Below are positions 8,617 to 16,275 of a DNA stretch of 64,000 bases, piece by piece. The translations under genes were made by a program, and so were the position numbers. Source of the DNA: CBDCVO01 sp965223085 (GTDB taxonomy: Bacteria; Pseudomonadota; Gammaproteobacteria; Ga0077536). Location of the stretch: NCBI GenBank assembly GCA_965223085.1, contig OZ244981.1, forward strand, positions 1,612,001-1,676,000, given 5' to 3'. Under the pieces are notes generated by a model. It made no database searches. It was not told the DNA's origin and saw nothing but the letters and a program-made list of their open reading frames with translations. Position 1 is the stretch's first letter. The number at the start of each line of letters is the position of its first letter.

Positions 8617-9657
8617 TCATCGATGTTCGCCGACGGGGGTTAAGGTTAAATCGCTTGTGCTTGGAAATGGGGTTTGCCGTTGTAGCAAGGTCCAAGCGAT
8701 TCTGGCCATCTTATGGGCAACGGCAACAATAGCAATCGGTCGCCCACGTCGTTTCAGTAAGTCGTTGGCCCACCGACTGAATTTATCTTGCCGTTTTGCG
8801 GCCCAGCGTAAGGCGGCATTCGCGCCCTGAATGAGCAAGGTACGTAAGTAGGTATCACCTCGTTTTGTAATGTGACTTAATCGCCTTTTCTCACCGCTAC
8901 TTTCAGTCTTTGGCGTTAAGCCTAACCAAACGGCAAACTCACGAGGCGAATGAAAGGCCTGACCACGATCGATGGTAGCGATAAACGCCGAGGTAGTGAG
9001 GGTGCCGAAACCGGGTATCGATCGTAAAATCTCTGCCTCAGGTGAATACTCAATAGCACGCTCGATGTGTTACTCGATAACCGCCATCCGTTGATTGATT
9101 TGTTGATATTCATCAAAGGTCTGCCGCAGCGCCTCAGTAAAAGCGGGTGTGGGTAATTCGTGGTCGATGGCTTGCAATAGCATGGCCCGGAACGCTTTGT
9201 GTCCTTGATCGATGACCATACCAAATTCCGCTAGCAGAGAACGAGTTTGATTCATCAGCTGGGTGCGTTGGTGCTTCAGTCGTTCACGAATACGATGAAA
9301 GGCTAAAGTTTGTTGTTGCTCGACAGACTTTACCGGCACAGGTTTTAATTTTGGTCTCGACGCGGCTTCCGCAATGGCTAACGCATCGTTACGGTCGGTT
9401 TTATTGCCGCGCACAAACGGTTTAACGTGTTGCGGCGGAATTAACTTGACCTCATGGCCCATGGCTTGAAATCGTCTCCCCCAATAGTGCGACATGTAGC
9501 ATGCTTCCATGACCACCAAGCAGGGGGATTGCTTGTGCATGAATAACTCAAATTTTTTGCGACGTAAACGATGTTCGAACACCGGTTGGGTTCTGTCATT
9601 TACGCCAACGAACTGGAAGACGTTTTTTGCTAAATCTATTGCGATTATACTGACCAT
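8617..9657 (-). pseudogene. IS110-family transposase broken by one in-frame stop
   Basis: A DEDD-type recombinase. The N-terminal RuvC-like domain has Asp in IAIDLAKNVFQ, Glu in VVMEACYMSHY and the two Asp of KTDRNDALAIAEA. The C-terminal transposase_20 domain is seen as ILRSIPGFGTLTTSAFIA, then LGLTPKTESSGEKRRLS and RGDTYLRTLLIQGA. A single TAA (plus 9070-9072) follows NQRMAVIE; the same frame continues without any shift to the natural stop at 8617. So the element is inactivated by one point mutation, unless a related active copy acts in trans. ATG at 9657 gives the usual start MVSIIAIDLAK. Confidence 0.85.
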
Positions 9658-9783
9658 GATGGACGCTCCTTCGTGAAATTGAACTACATACCAATTGTGG
9701 CGCATCGACGCCGAATAAGGGGCGTCCATCTCATCATTCGCAGTGTCAACGACTCACCTACGCAGCGCGGAGCCGCACAACTG

Positions 9784-10728
9784 ATGTTTTGGTTATTGTT
9801 CTGGGCGCTCGTCACGTTCGCTACGGCGTTGGCAGTGCTGCTGTATTGTTATCCCCAACCGTTTTTCTCCGCCGCGATAGCGGGAGAGCGGCGCGCGGCC
9901 GGTTTGGTGGAGCGCTCGCTCGACGCCGACGGTCATCAGATACATTATTTGGACAGCGGCGATAATAATGGTAGTGAGTGCTTACTGTTGTTGCATGGGT
10001 TTGGTGCTAACAAAGATAACTGGGTACGGGTGGCAAAATATTTGCGATCCGAATTTCGGATCATCGCCCCCGACTTGCCCGGTTTCGGTGAGAGCAGTTA
10101 CAGGCAAACGGCAGCTTATGGTGTTGACGATCAAGTCCAGTATCTGCAAGCTTTCGTAGGCGGCTTGGGCCTCGAGAAGCTGCACTTGGGGGGCAACTCC
10201 ATGGGCGGCCAAATTGCGGTGGTCTATGCCGCGACCTACCCGGATCAGGTGCAATCATTATGGTTACTCGCTCCCGCAGGGGTAGAAACCGCCCAAGCTA
10301 GTGAGTTGATGGAGCGGATCCAGGGCGGTCAAAATCTCCTCGTACCGCGGTCGCGCGCCGAGTTTCGCGCGCTCATGCAGCAGGTCTTTGTGAAGCCACC
10401 GTTTGCGCCCGCGCCGTTCGTGAGTTGTTTGGCGGATCGGGCCATCAGTGAGCAGCCTGCGCGCGCCAAAATTTTTGCCGACTGGCTCGCGACCCCGCGC
10501 CCACTCGAGGGAGTGTTTGCTGACATCGGCGCACCGACCTTTTTGGTGTGGGGCGATCATGATCGCTTGCTGCATGTCAGCGGCGCGGAGGTGCTGAAAA
10601 AAATTCGTCAGACCACTACGGTTGCCATCATGGCAAACGTCGGCCATTGCCCCATGCTGGAACGGCCCCGGGAAACCGCCGAGGCTTATCTGCGTTTTTG
10701 TCGCGGTGCCGCAACCCAGCGAAGCTGA
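9784..10728 (+). CDS. Alpha/beta hydrolase, membrane-anchored
   Basis: 314 residues. An N-terminal hydrophobic helix (FWLLFWALVTFATALAVLL) anchors an alpha/beta-hydrolase domain. The oxyanion strand is LLLLHGFGANKDNW, the nucleophile elbow GNSMGG (Ser), the acid in VWGDHDRLL and the catalytic His in NVGHCPML. Best resemblance is to serine esterases/lipases or C-C hydrolases; the substrate cannot be told. ATG at 9784 follows GCGGAG; the frame opens earlier (9673), but that stretch lies in the insertion element. The IS end is 55 bases upstream, so the native promoter may have been displaced. Confidence 0.8.
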   Translation: MFWLLFWALVTFATALAVLLYCYPQPFFSAAIAGERRAAGLVERSLDADGHQIHYLDSGDNNGSECLLLLHGFGANKDNWVRVAKYLRSEFRIIAPDLPGFGESSYRQTAAYGVDDQVQYLQAFVGGLGLEKLHLGGNSMGGQIAVVYAATYPDQVQSLWLLAPAGVETAQASELMERIQGGQNLLVPRSRAEFRALMQQVFVKPPFAPAPFVSCLADRAISEQPARAKIFADWLATPRPLEGVFADIGAPTFLVWGDHDRLLHVSGAEVLKKIRQTTTVAIMANVGHCPMLERPRETAEAYLRFCRGAATQRS

Positions 10729-10807
10729 GTGAGCCAGCGCTGCGTGCAATATCCGGGCGTGATGTCGCGCTAGACGCCCCACGACCGCCTCGCCTGCCCC
10801 AGAAAAC

Positions 10808-10838
10808 TTGGTCAGGTACAGCCCAACTGCGCTAGAAT
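10808..10838 (+). promoter_or_regulatory. Possible promoter of the monooxygenase gene
   Basis: TTGGTC (10808-10813) and TAGAAT (10833-10838) with a 19-base spacing, about 105 bases before the start codon. The -35 is weak and the spacing wide. Confidence 0.3.
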
Positions 10839-10943
10839 TTGCCTCGTTATGCGGTGCTGATTCACGGGACCACTAGCCGGGAAATGTCCCCTGCGCGAGG
10901 TCGGTTGAGCGCACCGTGTCGCCCCCAGCTAAGAGGATGACTT

Positions 10944-12053
10944 ATGGAAATCGGTACGCTACAAATTATGCAAAGCTTCGGCTACGACGGGATTTCGGAC
11001 GCGCAGGTCTACGATGAGGAGACTCGGCTGGGCATGCTGGCCGATGAACTCGGCTACGATCACGTGTGGTGTGTCGAACATCATTTTGAAGATTATTCCT
11101 TCTGCCCAGACAATTTTGTTTATCTGGCTAATCTTGCTGCCAAAACTAAACGCATTAAGCTCGCAACTGGCGCGGTCATTGTGCCGTGGAATATCCAGCC
11201 TTTGCGAGTGGCGGAGAAGGCGGCACTTCTGGATGAATTGTGCGACGGCCGCCTAATACTGGGGCTCGGACGCGGCTTATCGCGACGCGAATTCAACCAA
11301 TTTGGGATCTCGATGAACGAGTCTCGCGAACGCTACGACGAGGCCGCCCCCATGATCTTAGACGCATTACAGACCGGCGTAATGGCGGCACACGATGGCC
11401 AATTTTATCAACAACCGGAAGCACCGCTGCGCCCGCGGCCGCGGCGAAGCTTCAAGGACCGTACCGTGCAAGTCGCCATGAGTCCCGATTCGGCGGAAAT
11501 GGCCGCTAAACTCGGCGTGGCGATGATGGCGTTTAATTACAAACCGCTAGAACAACAGAAGGCAGAATGTGAAGACTACGCCCGTATGTTTCAGCAAAAT
11601 CACGGTTATGCGCCCCAAGCGCCCTATTTAACCGACATGATGATATGCGATTCCGATGCGGCGCGCGCGCGCGAGAATGCTGAAAAATATATTGCCGGCT
11701 ACTGTTTGTCGGTACTGCATCACTATGAAATGATGGGTGAACACTACAAGGAAGTGAAAGGCTACAAAGCGTATGGCGACGCCGTCGATATGCTGCGTGA
11801 GGCAGGTCAGGAAGGTATGGCTAAGGCCTACGTCGAGCAACAAATCTGGGGCACGCCCGAGCAAATGTTGCGTAAATTCGAACAACGCTGGGCCGCGTTC
11901 GGACCTTCCCATACGCTCTGCGCCTTCCGCTTCGCCGGTGCGCCCTTTGAAGTCGCCGAGCGTAGCATCACCTTGTTTGCGAAAGAGGTGCTGCCTATTC
12001 TGCAAAAATGGAGCGCGGAGAGCCCGCCGAAAGTCGCCTCAGCGGCGGCCTAG
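10944..12053 (+). CDS. Luciferase-like flavin-dependent monooxygenase
   Basis: 369-residue LLM-class enzyme (bacterial luciferase/alkanal monooxygenase fold) that would use reduced flavin and O2. Typical early features are LGYDHVWCVEHHF, then FVYLANLAAKTKRIKLATGAV at the flavin-binding strand and DGRLILGLGRG. The C-terminal part (IWGTPEQMLRKFEQ) carries the usual ending helix of the family. The start ATG follows a clear AAGAGGA site 6 bases upstream. It stands alone between a hydrolase (same strand) and the polyamine genes (opposite strand, 22 bases away). Substrate unknown. Confidence 0.85.
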   Translation: MEIGTLQIMQSFGYDGISDAQVYDEETRLGMLADELGYDHVWCVEHHFEDYSFCPDNFVYLANLAAKTKRIKLATGAVIVPWNIQPLRVAEKAALLDELCDGRLILGLGRGLSRREFNQFGISMNESRERYDEAAPMILDALQTGVMAAHDGQFYQQPEAPLRPRPRRSFKDRTVQVAMSPDSAEMAAKLGVAMMAFNYKPLEQQKAECEDYARMFQQNHGYAPQAPYLTDMMICDSDAARARENAEKYIAGYCLSVLHHYEMMGEHYKEVKGYKAYGDAVDMLREAGQEGMAKAYVEQQIWGTPEQMLRKFEQRWAAFGPSHTLCAFRFAGAPFEVAERSITLFAKEVLPILQKWSAESPPKVASAAA

Positions 12054-12074
12054 TCTCATCTACACGGGCGGGCT

Positions 12075-12497
12075 CTAAGCAACGCGGCCGGCGAGGCGCA
12101 TGTGCGGCGCGTTACCGCGCCGAATTTTTTGTGTCGTGACTTCCGTGGGACAAAAACGCGCGGTAAGAATCGGGACGCAGTCCTCCGGATCGCAGCGTCC
12201 ACACATGAAAATGTCTACGGCGGCGTAGTGGCGCTCGGGCCAAGTGTGGATCGTGATATGACTTTCCGCCAAGATCGTCACGCCGCTGACGCCCTCTCCG
12301 GGCCCAAAGTGATGAAAGTGGGAATGCAAAATACTTGCTTGCGCGGCACGCGCGCTTTGCTCCAACACACCTTGAATAAACCGTGGTTCGGTAAGTCGTT
12401 CAGCGCCCCATAATTCGACGAGTAAGTGATCGCCCGCATAGTACTCGCCGTTGGCGCCGAACTTAAAGTGATCGGTCTTATCTGCCTTAATGGTCAT
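12075..12497 (-). CDS. speD: S-adenosylmethionine decarboxylase proenzyme
   Basis: 140 residues. It makes decarboxylated AdoMet, the aminopropyl donor for spermidine synthase encoded immediately upstream (ATGA overlap of 4 bases). The self-cleavage site is AESHITIHTWPE: Ser79 becomes the pyruvoyl group, His84 is the processing residue and Cys99 (DIFMCG) the catalytic acid; the spacings S+5=H and S+20=C match the small prokaryotic AdoMetDC class. Length fits that class. Last gene of the three-gene polyamine operon. Confidence 0.92.
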   Translation of the reverse strand: MTIKADKTDHFKFGANGEYYAGDHLLVELWGAERLTEPRFIQGVLEQSARAAQASILHSHFHHFGPGEGVSGVTILAESHITIHTWPERHYAAVDIFMCGRCDPEDCVPILTARFCPTEVTTQKIRRGNAPHMRLAGRVA

Positions 12498-13357
12498 TTC
12501 AGGCCTCCCGTGAGTTCTTCGATCCAGCGCGGTAGTGTAAAACTAGCGACATGCACTTGGGGCGTGTAATGCTTGGTGGAAAAATTTGCACGCTCGAAGC
12601 GCGCGCTTACGGCGGCGGTATCGGCTTGCAGTAGTTCGAGCGTCGGGCTCGCCATGCCAAGCGTCATATAGCCGCCGTAATAGGTTGGGACCGCAACGGT
12701 GATGCAGGTCGCATGAAGGCCGAGTTCCCGTAACGCCTGCATGCTTTGCCGCGGTTCCTCGGGCTGCAAAAATACTACCCCGCCTTGCAAGGAGAGCACC
12801 CCACGCTCGTGCAAAGCCGCGCCGCACAGCGCATAGAACTCACGCGAGAACAGGACTTCGCCGGCACCCACGGGATCGGTCGAGTCGACGATGATCACAT
12901 CGTAGCGACGGTTTTCGCGTTGCAGAAATTCGAAAGCATCTTCAATAACGAGATTAGCGCGAGGGTCCTCGAAAACTGCGCCATGATTATTCAAACTGGG
13001 TAAGTACTCGCAGCAAAGACCGACGACTTCACGATCAATTTCGACCATGTCGACATGCTCGACATCGTGTTTTAGAACTTCGCGCAGAGCGCCGCCATCA
13101 CCACCGCCGATTATCATCACGTGGCGGGGTTTTTCGCACGCGAACATGGGAACATGTACGAGCATTTCGTGATACATGAATTCATCTTTTTCAGTGGTCT
13201 GCACGATGTCGTCTAGAATGAGTACACGACCCCAAAATTTAGTGTCGAATATCTGTACTTTCTGGTATGGCGTGTGTCCGTCGTAGAGGGTTTCCCATAC
13301 CGTAAATCCCTGGAAGGCTTCTTCCTCATAGAGCGCTTCGGCAAATAAGACGGTCAC
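12494..13357 (-). CDS. speE: Spermidine synthase
   Basis: 287 residues, polyamine aminopropyltransferase making spermidine from putrescine and decarboxylated AdoMet. Visible motifs: the N-terminal beta segment (YQKVQIFDTKFWGRVLILD), the nucleotide-binding MIIGGGDGGALREVLKH, the acidic VEIDREVV, and the catalytic Asp region VIIVDSTDPVGAGEVLF followed by YYGGYMTLG. It lies between the two speD-like genes, 5 bases after the upstream one and overlapping the downstream one, so the three are surely co-transcribed. Confidence 0.95.
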   Translation of the reverse strand: MTVLFAEALYEEEAFQGFTVWETLYDGHTPYQKVQIFDTKFWGRVLILDDIVQTTEKDEFMYHEMLVHVPMFACEKPRHVMIIGGGDGGALREVLKHDVEHVDMVEIDREVVGLCCEYLPSLNNHGAVFEDPRANLVIEDAFEFLQRENRRYDVIIVDSTDPVGAGEVLFSREFYALCGAALHERGVLSLQGGVVFLQPEEPRQSMQALRELGLHATCITVAVPTYYGGYMTLGMASPTLELLQADTAAVSARFERANFSTKHYTPQVHVASFTLPRWIEELTGGLK

Positions 13358-13362
13358 GGCGT

Positions 13363-13761
13363 TTAAATTGCTTGTGCTAGCGGCGGGGAAAATTGACCCC
13401 GATCAACTTCGTGTTTGGCGACGAACTCAGGTTGAAAATATTTGCGACAAACACCGATCGCGGCGTCGACGTCAAAGTCTTTGCACGAAAAAATGTCGAC
13501 GTAGACTTGCCCCAGATTTTCAGCAAAATGGGCGCAAATGTTTGAAGTCTCGATCAATTGCAGGAGGGTGTAACCAGCGGTGTCGAATGAGTGTATCGCA
13601 AAATGTTCGAGTTGCGGCTCACCGTAAGCTTTCATCTGAATGGTCTCGACGAGCTCTGCCACCCAAGCGCGCAACCATTCGGGGTCCGTTAAACGTTCTG
13701 GTGGACAACCAGCTAGGTCTAGGATCAGGTGTTGACCCCAGCGAGATGTTTTGTGGTTCAT
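13363..13761 (-). CDS. SpeD paralogue, pyruvoyl-dependent decarboxylase of altered specificity?
   Basis: 132 residues, homologous to the small AdoMet decarboxylases. IETSNICAHFAE aligns with AESHITIHTWPE of the neighbouring speD. Ser73, His78 and Cys93 (DIFSCK) keep the exact S+5=H, S+20=C spacing, so self-cleavage to a pyruvoyl enzyme looks possible. Residues flanking the cleaved bond differ: Glu before Ser is Thr72, and the following His is Asn74; HTWPE is lost. SpeD homologues of this divergent kind are known to have become pyruvoyl ornithine or arginine decarboxylases. As first gene of the operon, a putrescine- or agmatine-forming role would complete the pathway; this is inference. Confidence 0.75.
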   Translation of the reverse strand: MNHKTSRWGQHLILDLAGCPPERLTDPEWLRAWVAELVETIQMKAYGEPQLEHFAIHSFDTAGYTLLQLIETSNICAHFAENLGQVYVDIFSCKDFDVDAAIGVCRKYFQPEFVAKHEVDRGQFSPPLAQAI

Positions 13762-14052
13762 AACGGGTAAAAACCCTCGCAGCTTCTACAGTGTTTAGAA
13801 AACAACCGCGAGTACAGCACTTCTCAGTGCCGCGCGTTTTTACGCCTACGTCACTATGAGGAAATGCCTCCTCGACAATAACCGACTGTGCGTCTACAAC
13901 TCACAAAACCTCCACATGCTTTGCGGAACGCGAACTCTACACGGTTTCTCTCGTTTTGCAAGTTTTCGGTCGTCGTTTTCATCGCGTTGGGTAAAGGGAG
14001 CCAGATCACGTTTAGCTTGTAAGCACAAACCGCACCCCGTCCTCCGAAGCTG
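13762..14052. other. Intergenic region upstream of the polyamine operon
   Basis: 291 bases between the polyamine operon and the cupin gene, both read leftward. It must hold the polyamine promoter. Minus-strand hairpin GCACT-GAGA-AGTGC (about 13815-13828) lies in the probable leader. No gene is supported. Confidence 0.4.
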
Positions 14053-14601
14053 TTAGTTGTCCTTAAGTGAACGCCGGTAGTCGTCTGTCAGCAACTCATC
14101 GAGATTCGCGGGCGCGATCTCCTCGGCATCGGTGACATCGTAGATCTCCATATTCGCGCCGCGACGGTACATGCGCTTGCCGAGTTTGGGAAAATCCGCC
14201 ACATCAACGTCTGCACGTTCACCGCCGAGCAAGCACAACAGTGTCTTTTCATGGGGGTTACGCAATTGATGGCCTACCGAAGGTGCGGGGAACCCCGCAA
14301 AATCCCCCGGTCCGAGAACGTGCTCGACGTCTTCTATGTCCAAAACCCCATGGCCTTGCAGCACATAGAGCCATTCTTCCTCGCAATGATGAGAATGAAA
14401 CAAGGTTGCGTCGGTGTGCGGCGGTACGCGCATCACCGAAATACGTGTGCGTTTGAGTCCGACGAGGCGATCGAGCTGCGTGCCCGGGATGATAGCTCCC
14501 GGATGCCACGGATCCGCGACCGTATGCTTGAACTCGAAGGCTTTTTCTGCCCGAATGATGGGGACTTTCTTTTTCACGCGCCGTTCCTTTGCTGAGCCCA
14601 T
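14053..14601 (-). CDS. Cupin-domain protein
   Basis: 182 residues. A single conserved beta-barrel cupin holds the metal-ligand motif HSHHCEEEWLYVLQGHG (His, His, Glu) and the second-motif His in PSVGHQLRNP. The N terminus is basic (KERRVKKK) and the C-terminal tail (about 45 residues, TDAEEIAPANLDELLTDDY) is acidic. Metal-dependent isomerase, dioxygenase or binding functions are all possible. ATG at 14601 is chosen because the upstream extension covers the divergent promoter of the next gene. No strong ribosome site is seen. Confidence 0.7.
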   Translation of the reverse strand: MGSAKERRVKKKVPIIRAEKAFEFKHTVADPWHPGAIIPGTQLDRLVGLKRTRISVMRVPPHTDATLFHSHHCEEEWLYVLQGHGVLDIEDVEHVLGPGDFAGFPAPSVGHQLRNPHEKTLLCLLGGERADVDVADFPKLGKRMYRRGANMEIYDVTDAEEIAPANLDELLTDDYRRSLKDN

Positions 14602-14755
14602 GTTATGCTCAAAGCACTTACACCTAACTGGGCGGTCATAGTTTTCCAGGTTAACATTATTGAGCGAATTAGGCAGTGACGCAGCCGTCGTTGCCCGTAA
14701 ATCGCCGCGGAATTTTGAATTGTTTAATCTGCAGAACCGTGAACGGGAGCGCATG

Positions 14756-15403
14756 ATGGCTTTGCAAGTCCGGGTTATTCCGGTAACAGCGTTTCAACAG
14801 AATTGTTCCTTGATCTGGTGCGATCAGTCGCAAACGGCGGCTGTAATCGACCCTGGTGGCGATCAAGAAAACATCAAAATTTGTGCGGAAGAACACGGCG
14901 TGACGATCGCTAAACTATTGTTAACACACGCCCATATCGATCATGCCGGCGCGACAGCCAGCCTCGCAAGCGATCTGTGCGTGCCGGTCGAGGGCCCGCA
15001 CCGCGAAGATCAGTTTTGGATTGACGCGCTACCCGAGCAGGGCCGCATGTTTTCTTTTCCCGCGGCGGACAGTTTCACACCGGATCGGTGGCTAGAAGAC
15101 GGCGAAAAGGTGTGCGTCGGTGCGGAAGTCTTAGAAGTGTTGCATTGCCCGGGGCATACACCGGGGCATGTTATTTTTTTTCATCGTGCCCAACAGCTCG
15201 CGTTCGTGGGGGATGTGTTATTTCAAGGATCTATTGGCAGAACCGACTTTCCGCGTGGTGATCACGCGACCTTAGTGAAGTCGATCCGAGAGCAGCTGTG
15301 GCCGCTGGGTGACGAGGTCACTTTTGTACCCGGCCACGGGCCCACGTCGACGTTCGGTCACGAACGCCGCACCAATCCATTTGTCGGGGACGGCGTCGTC
15401 TAA
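14756..15403 (+). CDS. Glyoxalase II-like metallo-beta-lactamase-fold hydrolase (YcbL type)
   Basis: 215-residue metallo-hydrolase with two zinc sites. Ligands are in LTHAHIDHAG (HxHxDH), HCPGHTPGHV, FVGDVLFQGSIGRTD and the final VPGHGPTSTFGHER. The short form without the C-terminal glyoxalase II domain matches the YcbL group, which hydrolyses S-lactoylglutathione or related thioesters. Two ATG codons in tandem (14753, 14756); GGGAG ends 6 bases before the second, which is preferred. An upstream in-frame extension to 14660 lies in the divergent promoter region. Confidence 0.85.
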   Translation: MALQVRVIPVTAFQQNCSLIWCDQSQTAAVIDPGGDQENIKICAEEHGVTIAKLLLTHAHIDHAGATASLASDLCVPVEGPHREDQFWIDALPEQGRMFSFPAADSFTPDRWLEDGEKVCVGAEVLEVLHCPGHTPGHVIFFHRAQQLAFVGDVLFQGSIGRTDFPRGDHATLVKSIREQLWPLGDEVTFVPGHGPTSTFGHERRTNPFVGDGVV

Positions 15404-15415
15404 CCTGGATATTGC

Positions 15416-15501
15416 GGGTAAGTGGGGACACCGCGTTTTAGCCTGTCGTTTAGCTCCGTTCTGTCGCTAAAATGCGGTCCCGTCTCCATTTACATTTACC
15501 C
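15416..15501. repeat. 86-base imperfect palindrome between convergent genes
   Basis: GGGTAA at 15416-15421 mirrors TTACCC at 15496-15501. Inside, CCGCGTTTTAGC (15431-15442) mirrors GCTAAAATGCGG (15466-15477), with a loop of about 23 bases. It can form one long hairpin and may serve as a bidirectional terminator, or be a small palindromic mobile repeat. Confidence 0.6.
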
Positions 15502-15504
15502 AAA

Positions 15505-16257
15505 TCATCGCGAACGAATGCTGATGAGCAAACCGACTTCTTGCATCTGAGTGAGGAAGTTCCCGGCGCTGTGAATGAGCTGTGAGGATATTTCTACGCC
15601 CAGCTCGGCGGCAAGCAGCGCCAAAGATTCACGTCCGGTGTTTTGCGGGTGGTCGCGCACCAATTCAAATAAGCGTGCAGTCGCTGCGTCGAAGTCTAAG
15701 AACTTAAAGGCGAGATCTCGGTCACGAAATCCAAGTAACCAGCTCGGCGTATCCGGTGGCGCTTGCGGTCGATATTGTGCATCGATCTTATGTACTGGGA
15801 AGTGGTAGCAGACCATTTGATGGACGGGGTTCAGTATCGGTATGCCGTCGAAAGGATCACCGTTACTGGCAATGTGGGCGTGCTCGATGCGGCGCTCATC
15901 ACTCGCTATTAGCGTCTCGAGCCAATCAAAATGTGCTAACTCATAAAGATATGCGGGGTCGGACTCGCACTCGCGTTCATCTTCCAAATAAGTCAAAAAT
16001 TCCAGTGGCAGCTGCACGAACATCGATGTTGTCGCCTTATGGTTCGCTAGATAATCGCGCACCATCGCCTCCCAGACATCGCTATCCAACGCTGTTTTCA
16101 CGCGCGGAAAATTATCCTCCAGAAAACGTGCCGTGTTAGCGTAGACAGCGTAGCGATAGACGTGCAAACCACGTTCGTCTAAATGCGGCGGTGCCGTGCA
16201 GTGCTGAGGATTGCGTAGGTGTTGTGCCAGGTGCCGTTGTAAATCTAGAAAACTCAT
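15505..16257 (-). CDS. DUF2063 (HvfC/BufC-type) RiPP maturation partner protein
   Basis: 250 residues. The N-terminal DUF2063 domain is recognisable from FLDLQRHLAQHLRNP, then HVYRYAVYANTARFLEDNFP and the following helical bundle; the C-terminal half (VHQMVCYHFPVHKI, FKFLDFDAATARLFELVRD) resembles the RRE-like end of HvfC proteins. Such proteins present a precursor peptide to the DUF692 oxygenase, whose gene lies directly upstream with an 18-base gap. No precursor gene is found beside the pair. The ATG is preceded by AACGAGCGGCGCC, a weak site. Confidence 0.8.
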   Translation of the reverse strand: MSFLDLQRHLAQHLRNPQHCTAPPHLDERGLHVYRYAVYANTARFLEDNFPRVKTALDSDVWEAMVRDYLANHKATTSMFVQLPLEFLTYLEDERECESDPAYLYELAHFDWLETLIASDERRIEHAHIASNGDPFDGIPILNPVHQMVCYHFPVHKIDAQYRPQAPPDTPSWLLGFRDRDLAFKFLDFDAATARLFELVRDHPQNTGRESLALLAAELGVEISSQLIHSAGNFLTQMQEVGLLISIRSR

Positions 16258-16275
16258 GGCGCCGCTCGTTGTAAC

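Larger units (their letters stand above)
8347..9729 (-). mobile_element. IS110-family (IS1111-type) insertion sequence
   Basis: About 1.4 kb. The transposase is read leftward. ATGGACGCCC (8352-8361) and GGGCGTCCAT (9720-9729) form 10-base inverted repeats near the ends, which marks the IS1111 subgroup of IS110. The longer non-coding end lies downstream of the transposase (8352-8616). The left-end sequence CATATATGGACGCCCGAT (8347-8364) recurs inverted at 60184-60201, beside a second IS fragment, which supports the boundary. Exact insertion point not resolved. Confidence 0.75.

Noticed and set aside
9070..9072. Programmed readthrough of the transposase stop
   Set aside because: IS110 transposases are made from one frame without recoding; a chance mutation is more likely.
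9673..9783. N-terminal extension of the hydrolase
   Set aside because: It is coded by the insertion element's end; the ATG at 9784 has a ribosome site and begins a proper anchor helix.
13368..13763. Long plus-strand frame opposite the speD paralogue
   Set aside because: A shadow frame: the minus strand has clear SpeD homology and operon spacing.
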